DNA of 64,000 nt, taken from Mariannaea sp. PMI_226 (taxonomy: Eukaryota; Ascomycota; Sordariomycetes; Hypocreales; Nectriaceae). Each line of letters starts with the position of its first letter. The stretch's first letter is position 1. The notes below the pieces were generated by a model that saw only the letters and a program-made list of their open reading frames with translations, ran no database searches and was not told the DNA's origin. Where the stretch lies: positions 425,189 to 489,188 of the forward strand of contig JANFOG010000019.1 in the NCBI GenBank assembly GCA_024336345.1, in the 5' to 3' direction. The position numbers and the translations under genes were made by a program. Of this stretch, positions 10,348 through 20,642 are shown in pieces.

Positions 10348-10411
10348 GATCATTTGATCAAATGCTTTGTGGTGTTTTTATCTTGGTTTTAAAATGAGAT
10401 GTAGTAAAAAG

Positions 10412-10453
10412 TGACCAGCTCGCTTGTCTGACCAGCTCGCTTATCATGTACGT
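10412..10453 (-). repeat. pogo right terminal inverted repeat
   Basis: Exact inverse of 8594-8635, followed by the TA target duplication at 10454-10455. Confidence 0.95.
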
Positions 10454-10455
10454 TA

Positions 10456-12376
10456 TTCCAGTAGAAACTCATCAACTGGATTGTCAATTCTAACCAATCC
10501 TTCTCAATTGCTAATAATTAAGGTTTTCAAAATATCTTCAATTACCTCAATCCATCTATCGAAATTACAAAAGCTAATATTATTAATATAATTATATATG
10601 CCAATGTAGAATGAGAATTTGCTAATAATATGGAAAGAGTGAAGGATGCTTTGCAAAAGAGTCCAGAATAGATCTATATTCAATATGATGGCTGGAAGTC
10701 TGGTAACCAATACACCTTATATAGCATCATATATATGTTTTGGGATTCTAATGATTGGCCACAGAAGTATATCCTCAGCCTACCTAAGCTTACAAAGCGC
10801 CACATAGGCGAGAATATCGCCAGGCAGATCATCAAGATTATTTAAGAGTATAAGATTAGTAATAAACTCGGATATTTTACCCTAAATAATGCCAATAATA
10901 ATAAAACATTAATGGAGGAGCTTGCATTAGAATTTGGCTTTAATTGGGAGAAGTAATAGGTCGAAAGACTTCATATAGTAGCAAAGGAGTATGAAGTCTG
11001 GAGGAGGTGAGGCTCTATTGGAAAATGGCATAACTTTGCTATTATAAGTAGCTAAGCCCCTAATTTTATATTATACTTATAAAGTCCTAGGAGGTGAGCA
11101 GATTGGACATGTGGACCGATATGCTTAAGAAGGTATAGGCTATTGAGAGCCAACTCTTTAACAATGCCTAGCTTAAGAAATACTATCCAATTAGAGTTAT
11201 GGTTAATAATGCTACCCAATGGCTCTCTCAATTCTTAATGATTGAACATACTTTTATTTTGAGGCCATTTTATAATTCTTTTGTCTAGAGGGCATTAAAT
11301 GAGTGGGAGAAGGTTAACTTAATGAGAGCTAGTAATATTAAAAAGGGCTCCAAGCAGCCCTTCTTCCTAAAGGAAGAGAATTACATAATAACTAATGATT
11401 GGCATGTGCTTAGAACTCTTTATAATATTTTGCTTAACTTTTAATTGGTTATAAAAGGCCTTAAGGGTGATAAATAGGGAAAACTCTAAAGAAAAGTCAA
11501 ACAAAATGAGATCAAGCCCCTACTGTCTAGTAAGTCTTAGACTTCTCAAAGGCGGCCCGATTCTTATTCTAACAGCTGACTTATATAGGTACAAGCTGGG
11601 ATCTTATTTACACATACAAATTTCTTCTCAAGACCCTTAAATTTGCGAAAAGAGCAATTGCCAATTTTCTAGATAGCCATCACCTTATTGTTAATATCAA
11701 CCTAGGTTGGCTCAAATTAAATAAATATTATAAGCATTTAAATAATAGTCCCCTAATCTATGGCACCGCAGTTCTCCATCCTGCTTACCGGTAGGCACTA
11801 TTTGACGATTTGTGGGAAGATAATAAGGAAAGGCAGCTGTAGATTACCAAAGCAAAGGAGATGGTCTAAGATCTTTGGGAAAGAGAGTATAGGGACCTTA
11901 AGGTTAATAACCCGGAGATTAAATTGCCTGCCAATAAGCGGCTAAAGACCTTAAGAAACAAGTTTATAGCATAGCGCACAAAGAAGCGAGGACTGACGGC
12001 TGGAGGGATTTCAGTTAACAAGTCGCCCATTCAATCCCCGGCTCAATCCCCTAGGTTATCAATTAGCGATCTGGATCTTAATGAATACAAGCAGTGGCAG
12101 CATGATATTGAGGATGCTGACACTTCTGTCACAGATCCCTACGAATACTGGCACATAAGGCGGCTCAAATCCCCCCGGTTGTCTAGGATGGCCTTGGATC
12201 TGCTTATTGTACCACCAATGTCAGCTGAGTGTAAGAGGCTATTCTCAACCACTGGCCGCATGGTTACTAAGAGCCACAATAGGCTAGATGCCAGTACAAT
12301 TGGGCTTTGTCAAACATTACGTAGTTGGTTGCAGGCCGGTCTGATTGGGTCTCTAGATAGGATTCTAATGGACTAG
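10456..12376 (+). pseudogene. hAT transposase, middle and C-terminal parts, decayed
   Basis: The broken frame contains typical hAT segments: IQYDGWKSGNQYTLYSI, then GYFTLNNANNN with its conserved Asn/Asp, and LEFGF. The dimerisation domain is open at 12179-12376 (MALDLLIVPPMSAE, then RLFSTTGRM and NRLDAST). Many TAG codons replace Gln or Trp positions, and frameshifts occur between. The strand and spacing continue the N-terminal part left of the pogo element. Confidence 0.75.
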
Positions 12377-12565
12377 TGATAAAACGCTAACGACACTGGG
12401 CATATACGCGGACCACTACCTTTGTTGCACGAAGTAGGTTTCCATTCCACGAATTCCACAATATGGATCCATTTCCATAATGGATCCATTTCCACCCATT
12501 CCATGCCGAAGTTATTAGTCAGCATCCATATCCACGCCATATTTGCAAATGTGTCGTGGAGTGTA

Positions 12566-12582
12566 ATGGATTTGAACCCTGG
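12566..12582 (-). repeat. hAT copy 1 right terminal inverted repeat
   Basis: ATGGATTTGAACCCTGG, exact inverse of 7837-7853. The next base belongs to the interrupted minus-strand gene. Confidence 0.85.
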
Positions 12583-15271
12583 GCTGAAAGACATCTGCGA
12601 CAAAACTGAACATGATCGTCTAGGATCGTAGTGCGAACCTTCGGGCGGAGGTCACCTTGAATGGAATGAAGGACGTCAGCCCCCATTTGCTGTAGACAAA
12701 TATGACAAAGCCATGACACAATCTGATCGGTGATAACATCCTCCCTGGGATACCGCCGGAACCACTCGAGGCCCAAGTCAGCACGGCGACTGAGGTCAAA
12801 GAAATGCCTAACATGACCACCATATTTGAGATATCGTTGATGAAGAGTGCCATTCCCAAATAAGACTGAATCAGTAATATCTGGAAGAAACTTCAACAGG
12901 GCCCAGTTGATACGAGGCTCAATCCAGCAGTAGCCATACTGCTCTAATGTTCGGCCAAAGCCAAGGCCGTACCGTACTTGTGGCAAGCCCACTGATTGGG
13001 ACAGCTCTCGTCTGCTCCACCATAATGCCCCTTCTCGGGAGTAATCATGTCCTCCGACAGCAACTCGAAGACATCGGAGAAACATATCCATTATCTTGGT
13101 TTGCTCCCATGTCGTCAGACCCGCGGAGCACTGGGCTTGGACCAGCTCAAACCCGGTTGTAAACTTGTTAATATTGTGCCAGACGAAATCAACAAAAGCG
13201 GAACTGCGAACTGCCCACAAATGTGTTGGAGACCCCGGCAGCTTGATGGAGCGGGCTTCGGGGGTCAAAGAGCGTAGGACCGTCAGAAGGCTTTGAAATA
13301 AGGCCCACGAAATACGATATTCCTCGCGGACACCGAAGGATCGTTGTTTAGAATCTGTTAGGCCATAGTGGCAACGGCGCTTGCTGGCTAGGTACGCTCG
13401 ATCTGTGATGTTCTTGCCCGATACTGGCTTGCCGCAAATGCTTTGCACACCATTACGAAGTTGAGGGTCTAATGCCAGATGCCGTAGATCTGGATTTTGA
13501 AATGGAAACGTGCGAGCAGCATCTACGATCTCTTTGGTGAGACTGTACATCTGGCCATAAAGAATACCTCCGCGGCGGAGTCGAGAGGTCGGAGGTGTCA
13601 GTGTAGTCATGCCGCCAGCATCTCGAAGCATTGACTCGTGGTAGAAGTTTTGGCCGGACTTGGGAATGTTCCCATCATAGAGGTGATCGAGGTGATGAAG
13701 GATGCAACAACGCCGCCAAAGGTATGTCTGAGCTTCAGGCGATGGAACGCTGTCGTGCAGTGGGCAGGTCTCTTTGCCCACATCGATGTACAACCGGTCA
13801 CTCCATATGTGGGAGAAATCCAGAACATGGTGTAGCTTACAGTCAAAGTTCTCCATGACCGCAAGCAGATCAGATGGAGCATCTGGGTATTTGAACAAAA
13901 GCTTGGTGCCTTTTGCCTCGATGAAAAGCTCAGGGTCGCGAAAGTCCTGCAATCTAGGTTGCCGTACCGCTGCGAGAATACGGTCCCACAGTTGCTGCAA
14001 GCCCTGTGGTGGCAGGAAATAGGTCATCCGGACTTGAGTTCGATAACTAGGTGTCTCAAGAAACGATCCTCTACTTTGGGAGCGCGACAGGTAGCTAATG
14101 CGTGACGATAACTTGCCGGCAAGTGCTGGAGTCGATCGACATCGTAGACCTGACGGACAGCGGGATAGAAGATATCATCAAACTACCGCGACAGCTGCTC
14201 GTCAGTTAACCGATTGAAGTCGCGGGAGCATGGCAAATGTGGAAAGAATAGGTGGAATGTGATGAAATCAGCGCCTTCGGCCCTTGCGAAGATGTAATGC
14301 GGCACGTCTTTTAGTCGTGACGGAATCAATCGGGGCCGCTCCGGATCTGGATCTACGCGATCCAAGGTCAGATGGACGTCTGTGGAAATATTCTGACCAT
14401 ACTGAGGAGCAGAATAAAACCGAATCCCATGGACTGCTGTTGCAGGAGAAGTCACGAAACCCAAGATGCTATCGATGTCGAATGAAACGACCGAAGGAGT
14501 CTGTTGTGAATGTTCGGTGTGGAGACAGGCCTGCTTAGGCTTGTCTTCGAACCGTTGAGGTGTATGGCCAGAAAATAGCTCTTGCCATTGAGTAGGATTC
14601 AGACGCATAGTCTCATTATGAACTTGAGAGGATAGCGCGAACACTTTGTCAAGTGTGCGAGGCACATTACTTGAGAACAGTTGATCCAACCTATGATGGT
14701 TATGAGCTCCCTCAGCTTCGATATGCGTTGCTAGGTCTTCTCGATGTTTGCTACTGCGGCAACCATAAATTCCGACTAGAAACTGCTGAATAAACTTCTC
14801 GGTGGCATATTCCACATCTGACCAGGTGTCGCCATCGGGGAGGCCTGCTTCCTGTTCAGCATAGATCTCTGGAACTTGGGGCTCCGTCTCAGCTTCAGGG
14901 TCTTCGGTGCAGTGAAAGTGAAGGCAGACGGGTTCTTCATCGCCATAGGGATCCTGCTCAATGCTATGCGCATCAGAATCCTCACCTACCTGCCTAGAGG
15001 TAACGGATATATCATACTCTTGTTCAAACTCCCTAGTATCGGCTGGCGCACTATTGGATCCCGCCTGCCTAGCCTCCTTCCCTGGTCCAAATGCTTGACA
15101 CGATGATTCGGTCCGAGGGCTTGTGGCATCAATGCTTTGTTTTGCTTTTCGACGTAGACGGTAGTCCCGGGCCCGTTTTGCATCTAGGCGACGCCGACGT
15201 CGCACAGCGGGATTTTGTTCTTGAGCGCCAACAAATTTGAATCGTACTGTTGCTTCCCCGATGAGTGACAT
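12583..15271 (-). pseudogene. Large gene of unknown function, truncated by the hAT insertion
   Basis: Two long minus-strand frames (15271-14183, 362 codons; 14027 down to the hAT end, about 480 codons) belong to one gene. Between them the sequence stays coding-like (YPAVRQVYDVDRLQHLP) but holds a TAG at 14180-14182, where Trp would fit (SR-stop-FDDI), and a frameshift before 14027. The N-terminus has a very basic, bZIP-like stretch (RRRRRLDAKRARDYRLRRK, about 24-42), an acidic middle, then IDSILGFVTSP and FARAEGADFITFHLFFPHLP. The C-terminal half is rich in Trp, Cys and His. Coding stops where the hAT inverted repeat begins. I do not recognise the family; the basic region suggests nuclear or nucleic-acid binding. 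Confidence 0.6.
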
Positions 15272-15954
15272 ATCCTGACTTTTACTAAAGTAATTAATAT
15301 TGAAGAGTTTAAAAAGCGTGATAGCTCAATAACGGACAGAAGACCCTGGGAATTGTGATAAGGGCTCGCATTACTTTAATCGAAGGTTTCTTGAGGACAC
15401 CTTTCCCCTTGCTGTGCCTGCATGGGTGCTGTTTCGTATAATGAGGGACGTAGACAATTCTCGTCAGCTAATGTCAGACGACTAGTTTCACCGAGATCAG
15501 TGATGGCACCAGTCAGTTAATAAGAATTATCTGAAGAGTAAAATAAACTGAGCAGTCGTGTGTTCGGGCATAGTTATTTAAGCTTATGTCGCTAGGAACG
15601 AAGTCCCTGATGCAATAAGATGCACGACCGCAAAGTACGAGGCGTTTCATATCCAGTCGCACGTACCTCGTTATAATATGGGACAGCTTATCTGCGCTAG
15701 CCAAATTGGGGAATCGTCACGCTCTCTAAAAACTGTACTAATCCATAAGAGGAAATCGTCACGGTCGAGCGGTGACGGCATTGTTTCTTGAGTTTAACAA
15801 GCAGCTACAACAGGAATATAGATCTAATCATTAAAAACAAAATATCTTCATGTTTTCCAATGGCCAAGCTTCCGGAAAAAGTAATACAGGATAAGGAATC
15901 TTGGTTGTGGTCTTGAAAACCTAAGTGCTGATTCCCTCCTGGAAACGAGAAAAT
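15272..15954. other. Intergenic, nothing recognised
   Basis: Upstream flank of the broken gene at left and 3' flank of the small minus-strand gene at right. No repeats or convincing frames. Confidence 0.4.
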
Positions 15955-16449
15955 CTATGAAGTACCCCGGTAAATGCGCGGAGTTCCTGGACGGAATGGG
16001 GAGCACTCCGCTCTATAGTCGCAAAACGCTGCGTTTTGTCCTGACGCACATGTCCCTCCCCAAAATCTGCTCTCTACTTCGGGGCAGTAGGTGGGAATTA
16101 CGCCGCCATTCGGAGTTTGTTTTTGATAACAGAGATATTTATGCGTCTGGTACTCATTGTATAGTCCGATTGGCCCCCGAACTTTCTGTCCTGTTGTTTC
16201 ATAAGTCATGCTCCCACAACGACCCTCCACTAGAATGCGCATGTTAGTACCCGTGGTTATCTAACCCATACTTGTGCGGCTGGGGTACAAGTTATGTTGG
16301 GGTGCGCGAAAGGGATTGTATTATTACCTTGAATATTCCAATAGCGGCCATAACCATCCTGCACCTGACTCCACCTAAACGATAAGTCGTGTTTTAGTGA
16401 TATTCCTGCTGAAAGTAAGAGCAGGTATGCATCGGCCGTAGAGCCATCG
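15955..16449 (-). CDS. Small multi-exon gene, 3' exons; cysteine-containing protein of unknown function
   Basis: The last exon (16229 down to the stop at 15955) carries six cysteines, among them GRCG, YLCYQ, GTCASG and AFCDYRAEC. Upstream a second coding block (16449-16328; SDGSTADAYLLLLSAGISL, then a Trp-rich QVQDGYGRYWNIQ) joins it in frame across a 98-base intron, 16327-16230. That intron has a GTAATA donor, a TACTAAC branch site 10 bases before the acceptor, and TAG. The upstream block begins after a plausible acceptor (TTATAG) preceded by GCTAAT, so at least one more 5' exon is needed. I found no start codon or signal peptide within 200 bases upstream, so the gene may be longer or 5'-eroded. 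No family recognised. Confidence 0.45.
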
Positions 16450-16650
16450 CTATAACACAGGTTTCAATATTAGCCTCCGGCGACGAAGTACAGAGCGGGG
16501 ATGAGAAGGGTATGTCCCACCCTTGATAGAGCTGGATAGTTATGGTGGCTGTTGCTGTTATTGCCTGATCAACTTGTATGCTATATTTCCTAAATTAGTC
16601 TGGAATCTTTTCCGGGTTGATTAGGTGAGGTAGTCAAGAGGATGAACCTA
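16450..16650. other. Short gap between two minus-strand genes
   Basis: This 201-base gap holds the 3' flank of the glycosidase gene and should contain the missing first exon of the small gene, but no ATG suits it. Confidence 0.3.
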
Positions 16651-19178
16651 CTAGCAGTGAGCAGTTACACAGCCGAAGTCGGTCGGGCCCGAAGGCGGCG
16701 GCGGCGGCGGTGGTGGTGGCGGATGATTCGGTGGAGTCGGCGGCGTGCTCTGGAGAGCAATGCAGGGACAGCCGTAAAAGTTGCCCCTACAGACCGGGAT
16801 ACCTTGACTATTGAGGGCGCCATCGCAGCCGTTTTTGTCGCAGTCCTGCTTCTGTCCACATGTGCTTTGCGTCGGCAAGCACTGACATCCCACAAAGTTA
16901 CGAGTGCAGTGAGGGTATGGCTCTAAGCCGTTGAACGCACCAGCACAATCGTTTCTATCGCAAGGCTGCTTCTCTCCACACGTATTACCAGTTGCCTGGC
17001 ACTCGCATCCAACGAAGTTCTTGGTGCATTGTGCGTAGGGCTTCAATCCGTTGAAGGCTCCCGCACAATCATTCTTGTCGCAGTTTTGGTGCAGCCCGCA
17101 TGTGTTGGGTGTTGCATTACACTCGCACCCGACGAAATTTCCCATACACTGAGCGTAAGGCCTCAATCCGTTGAAGGCTCCTGAACAGCCGTTTTGGTCG
17201 CAGCTCTGGCGCTGCCCGCATGTGTTGCCTGTCGCCTGACACTCACATCCCACAAAGTTCTTGGTGCACTGCGCATATGGCTTCAACCCGTCAAAGGCAC
17301 CCGCACAATCGTTTTTATCACAGCTCTGTTGCGGCCCACATGTGTTGGGTGTTGCATTACACTCGCACCCGACGAAATTCTTGGTGCATTGCGCATATGG
17401 CTTCAATCCGTCAAAGGCGCCTGCACAGCCATTTAGGTCACAGTCCTGGCGCTGCCCGCATGTGTTGCCCGTCGCCTGACACTCGCATCCGACAAAGTTC
17501 TTGGTGCACTGTGCATATGGCTTAGATCCATCAAAAGCACCTGCACAACCGTTTTTATCACAGCTTTGATGCGGTCCACATGTATCGGGTGTTGCTGTAC
17601 ACTCGCACCCAACAAAGTTCCCAGTGCACTGCGCATATGACTTTAATCCGTCAAAAGCGCCTGCACAGCCGTTTTTGTCGCAGCTCTGGTGCGCTCCGCA
17701 TGTAGTCGATGTTGCTATACACTGGCATCCCTGCCTGGGCCCAGCTTTGCACACTGCGTACTTGGTCAGACCATTAAAGGCCCCTTGACAGCCGTCCGCA
17801 TCGCAACTCTGAGGTGCTCCACAGGCGATGCCGGTGGGTTCAGGCATGCTGGAAAATGTGATGGGTTCGTTGAGGATAGTCATGACATCGATAGGCCCGA
17901 TGCCAGGATGGGAAATGGTGGTGACTGGTGAGTGCGGTGCTGTGCACACTCCGGCGTTGACGCAGTCTCTATAGGCTGTGTAGAGATAGACCGCAAAGGC
18001 TTGTCCTTCCGGCGAGCCACTCGTGAACTTGGCCCTATCTAACCAGTTATAGGGGTTGACGGCTGGGGAGAATACACCATTTCCGCCTTGTTTCTTGGAC
18101 AAGGCTGCCCGATTAGAGTCAGCCCAGCTAATATACTTTTGTGGAAACATTCCTGGGTCATTGACGGCCATCCGGTATGCTACGGCAGATAGAAGGGCCG
18201 TCCCGGAGATCTCGCCAAACCAGGAACCATCATTGAAATAATTGCGCAATAAACCATCATCTAGACCCGAGGCCATAGCACCATCAAGAATTTCTTTGAT
18301 CCAGCCTTTGAGCTGACCGGCCTGGGATGTCATGGAGGATGATCCCGACCATTTTTGTAGCGTATGTAGCACACGTACCATTCCGTACGCAGCCCAGCCA
18401 TTGCCAGTAGACCAAAGACCGACATCCTGGGATTGTGGTCCAATAATGTGACGCCAACTGGCAGAATGACTAGTCTTTAGAACGTCACGTTGCAAGCCAC
18501 ACTGAGCGACGGTCTGAGCCATTAGGACGGTATCGCCTTGTTGAACGGCAAGGTATGCCACTATTATTGTCAGATTCATTTCATGGGGTAAGAGAAGAGG
18601 GTATATGCATGAGGTAAATAGGGAAATGGGAAGTAGAGAACAAGAAGGAGAGACGATAGTTCACTAGACGTACAAAAGGGAAAAGACATGGCTAGATTAT
18701 CAGCCCAGATCTCGGCAATGTTGGGTCGGTGGGATATGGCGCCGTTACCCCATTTTGGCACTTGGTTGAGGAGGTAATCAGCCTGACGTCTCGAGGCATC
18801 AATATACCTCTTGTCCGACTGGCCGATCAGGATTGCAGACACGCCGAGTGACGCAGGATCGCCAGCGGCAGAGTCGCCAACGAAGACCTGCCCGTTGGGA
18901 CTGATAAATTGTTTCGCGTAGGAGAGGGCGAAGACGCCAGGATCAGCTGCAGGAACCTTGCCGCCGGGAAAAGGGTTAGTGCCAAAAACAGATAACTCGT
19001 TATTGTAGAGCTCAAGTAGCGCTTCAGCGGCAGTTCCCCATTCCCAGGACTGGGCGGCCCGGTCAACCATCACCTGGGCAGCCGAGAAGACATTGAATCC
19101 AGCATTAACGTTGGCAGCAGCAGCTGCGCTGCAAAAGATGGCAAGGAGCCAGGTGATGATCTGCGTAGAAACGGCCAT
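16651..19178 (-). CDS. Secreted six-hairpin glycosidase with nine cysteine-rich repeats
   Basis: Two exons, 19178-18674 and 18560-16651, flank a 113-base intron (GTACGT...AATAG). Splicing restores FPF-LAYLAV and gives 804 residues. Residues 1-21 are a signal peptide. The catalytic region (about 25-400) has the alpha/alpha six-hairpin hallmarks: ISHRPNIAEIWADNLAM, then a GLWSTGNGWAAYGM-type motif, and NDGSWFGEISG. This is like GH88/GH105-type unsaturated-glycan hydrolases, though the exact family is uncertain. From about 415 to 768 come nine 40-residue units with six cysteines each (CG-x2-Q-x-C-D-x3-C-x-GAF...C...GC-x-C). A proline run (PPPPPPPPPP) and a short Cys-ending tail follow. It probably acts on wall or host polysaccharide outside the cell, with the repeats as a binding or spacer module. 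Confidence 0.82.
16690..16725 (+). repeat. GGC/GGT trinucleotide run encoding the proline tract
   Basis: A trinucleotide run that encodes, on the minus strand, the proline run before the C-terminal tail of the glycosidase. It is likely length-variable. Confidence 0.7.
16758..17823 (-). repeat. Nine tandem 120-bp coding repeats
   Basis: The first unit is 123 bp and the following ones step at exactly 120 bp. They start at the codon for the first Cys of each unit (17821 down to 16858). Neighbouring middle units are closest at DNA level, and alternate units share GNT or PNT/PDT linkers. This points to expansion by duplication of a two-unit block. First and last units are the most diverged. Confidence 0.9.
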
Positions 19179-20642
19179 CTGAGCTCTGTGTAGACCTCAG
19201 TTGGGCAGATTCGTGTGCGGTTGCAAAGTATTAAGCAGCTTTATTCATGGAACTGGGTGTAAGTTTGTATCGGTAAGAAAAGATGTGGCTTTATTTAACG
19301 CGCCCTGGAAACGACGTATAGTACGTTCTCTACCGAGGCCGATAGGGAAGCATGGGGATGAAATAATTCCAGGGATGCTGAGGGATCGAGATCACGCGTT
19401 GCATTCATTCTTTGCATGAACCAGGTAACCAATCAGGTTAGCAAGGTTGTCCAGGTCCGGTTCCCAGAGCCTAACAGGGCTGTGGAGCCTGTCAATCTGT
19501 CAACTGGTATCCGCTAGCTGGTCAGTGCGAAGTAATACCGTGTCTCGCGTGAACACAAAAGGCACAAAGCACATGTGGTATCTGTTCTAGAAACAGGTGG
19601 GGTAGAAGCTTTTCCACACCTCGGTTCGAAGCGTGCTTCCTGTATTGATGGAGGAAGCCAGAAATTATTATTATTTGATCTAAATAAATTTTATGCGATA
19701 TCTATATTTTGGTGTGGTCAGATATCCCTGGCCAAACTTATTCATAGACCCAAGTGAACCTAGGGCCCGAAGGATCGGTCAGCTGCCCCACGCAACATGT
19801 TGGCCTCGCCAGATTTTTATTACATGTTTGTATAGGGTTGAGAAGCCTTTGCGATTACTCTCTTTACCAATCTGTCGGGTTGTGTCTCATCAATTTTAGT
19901 ACCCCGTATTCATGTTAAAGTGGCCTGGAAACTACATTCCTATGGCGAAAGTGATAGGAAAGTCAAGTCAAAAAGAGGCCCCCTAACAACAAAAAATCTG
20001 CTAAATATAACTATCGTCGTGATATCTCGACAATCACTCAAGACTCCCGATAATGGCCAGAACGGCCAAGGACCAGGCCTCAGTGAAAAATTGGAAATTA
20101 TTCTCAACCGTGAAGATTCCCAAGGAAGCACGCACCAAGCCCCTATGCCGCCATCTTTGTGGTGTAGCTTGTGTAGCTGCGGCCTCAGGGAAAGCAAAGT
20201 CCGCGCGGACACCACCCCGCACTGATCTTGACCATTTAATGTGGAGAAAGAGAATGGAGCTCAGGTTCGGCGTTTACCGATCATAGCCTCAGCCTCTGAA
20301 TAAGTTCCTATCCCTGTTTTTGAGTAAGACAAGATCCGGTAGATTACAAAGTAATAAGGGTCTTACATGTGAAGTTGGGTAATAGTACTTCAGTATTCGG
20401 CGCTTACCTTGCCGTGGAACTTGGACTAGTTAATAAGACCTACACTAGTCTGCTGGCCAAAGCAGCCTTATTCGCATTGCCGGGTCTCCACCTCACGAAG
20501 TAGGACCTCGGGCTCAGATGTAATGAGAAGGAATTTTATCATGACTTATAAGATTCTTTGCTTCTATCTGAAATATATTGTTCCAAGATTGCCACAATCG
20601 TCGCCAACCACATCCATCCCAGTCACACTCGTACTCGACGTG
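19179..20642. other. Divergent intergenic region between two secreted-protein genes
   Basis: This 1.46-kb stretch separates the minus-strand glycosidase from the plus-strand protease, so both promoters lie here. Small frames at 19920-20225 on both strands overlap and show no family features. A TTATTATTATT-type AT stretch lies near 19665-19690. No clear TATA box stands out. Confidence 0.4.

Larger units (their letters stand above)
8594..10453 (+). mobile_element. pogo/Fot1-type (Tc1/mariner superfamily) DNA transposon, structurally complete
   Basis: This is an 1,860-bp element with perfect 42-bp inverted repeats (8594-8635 and 10412-10453). It is flanked on both sides by the TA dinucleotide (8592-8593 and 10454-10455) expected of this superfamily. 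It sits inside the hAT transposase sequence, so it inserted after the hAT. The terminal repeats contain AAGCGAGCTGGTCA twice in direct orientation. The palindromic 17-mer CATTTGATCAAATGCTT lies just outside both ends of the coding sequence (8661-8677 and 10351-10367). One long uninterrupted frame fills the interior. Confidence 0.95.
7837..12582 (+). mobile_element. hAT transposon (copy 1), decayed and split by a pogo element
   Basis: The ends share a 17-bp inverted repeat, CCAGGGTTCAAATCCAT (7837-7853 and 12566-12582), with a looser match (TAC..CCACGA) just inside. Subterminal regions (7860-7995 and 12430-12540) carry many TGGATCCAT and CCATTCCA-type words, as expected of hAT binding arrays. 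After removing the nested pogo element the hAT is about 2.9 kb, the same size as the hAT at 28580-31481. The internal transposase is full of TAG stops. No 8-bp target duplication is visible: the left flank is mitochondrial-like DNA and the right flank is coding DNA. Confidence 0.85.

Noticed and set aside
13047..14022. Plus-strand frames opposite the large minus-strand gene at 12.6-15.3 kb
   Set aside because: Antisense shadows; the minus-strand frame has the long, composition-consistent coding signal.
15957..16247. Plus-strand 96-codon frame opposite the small spliced gene
   Set aside because: The minus strand has a well-formed intron and continuing coding sequence; the plus strand has neither.
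17194..17636. Overlapping plus- and minus-strand frames in the 120-bp repeat region
   Set aside because: Created by the in-frame periodicity of the glycosidase repeats; no independent features.
16758..17823. Regular spacing considered as a CRISPR array
   Set aside because: Eukaryotic coding repeats with no unique spacers; the units encode a continuous protein.
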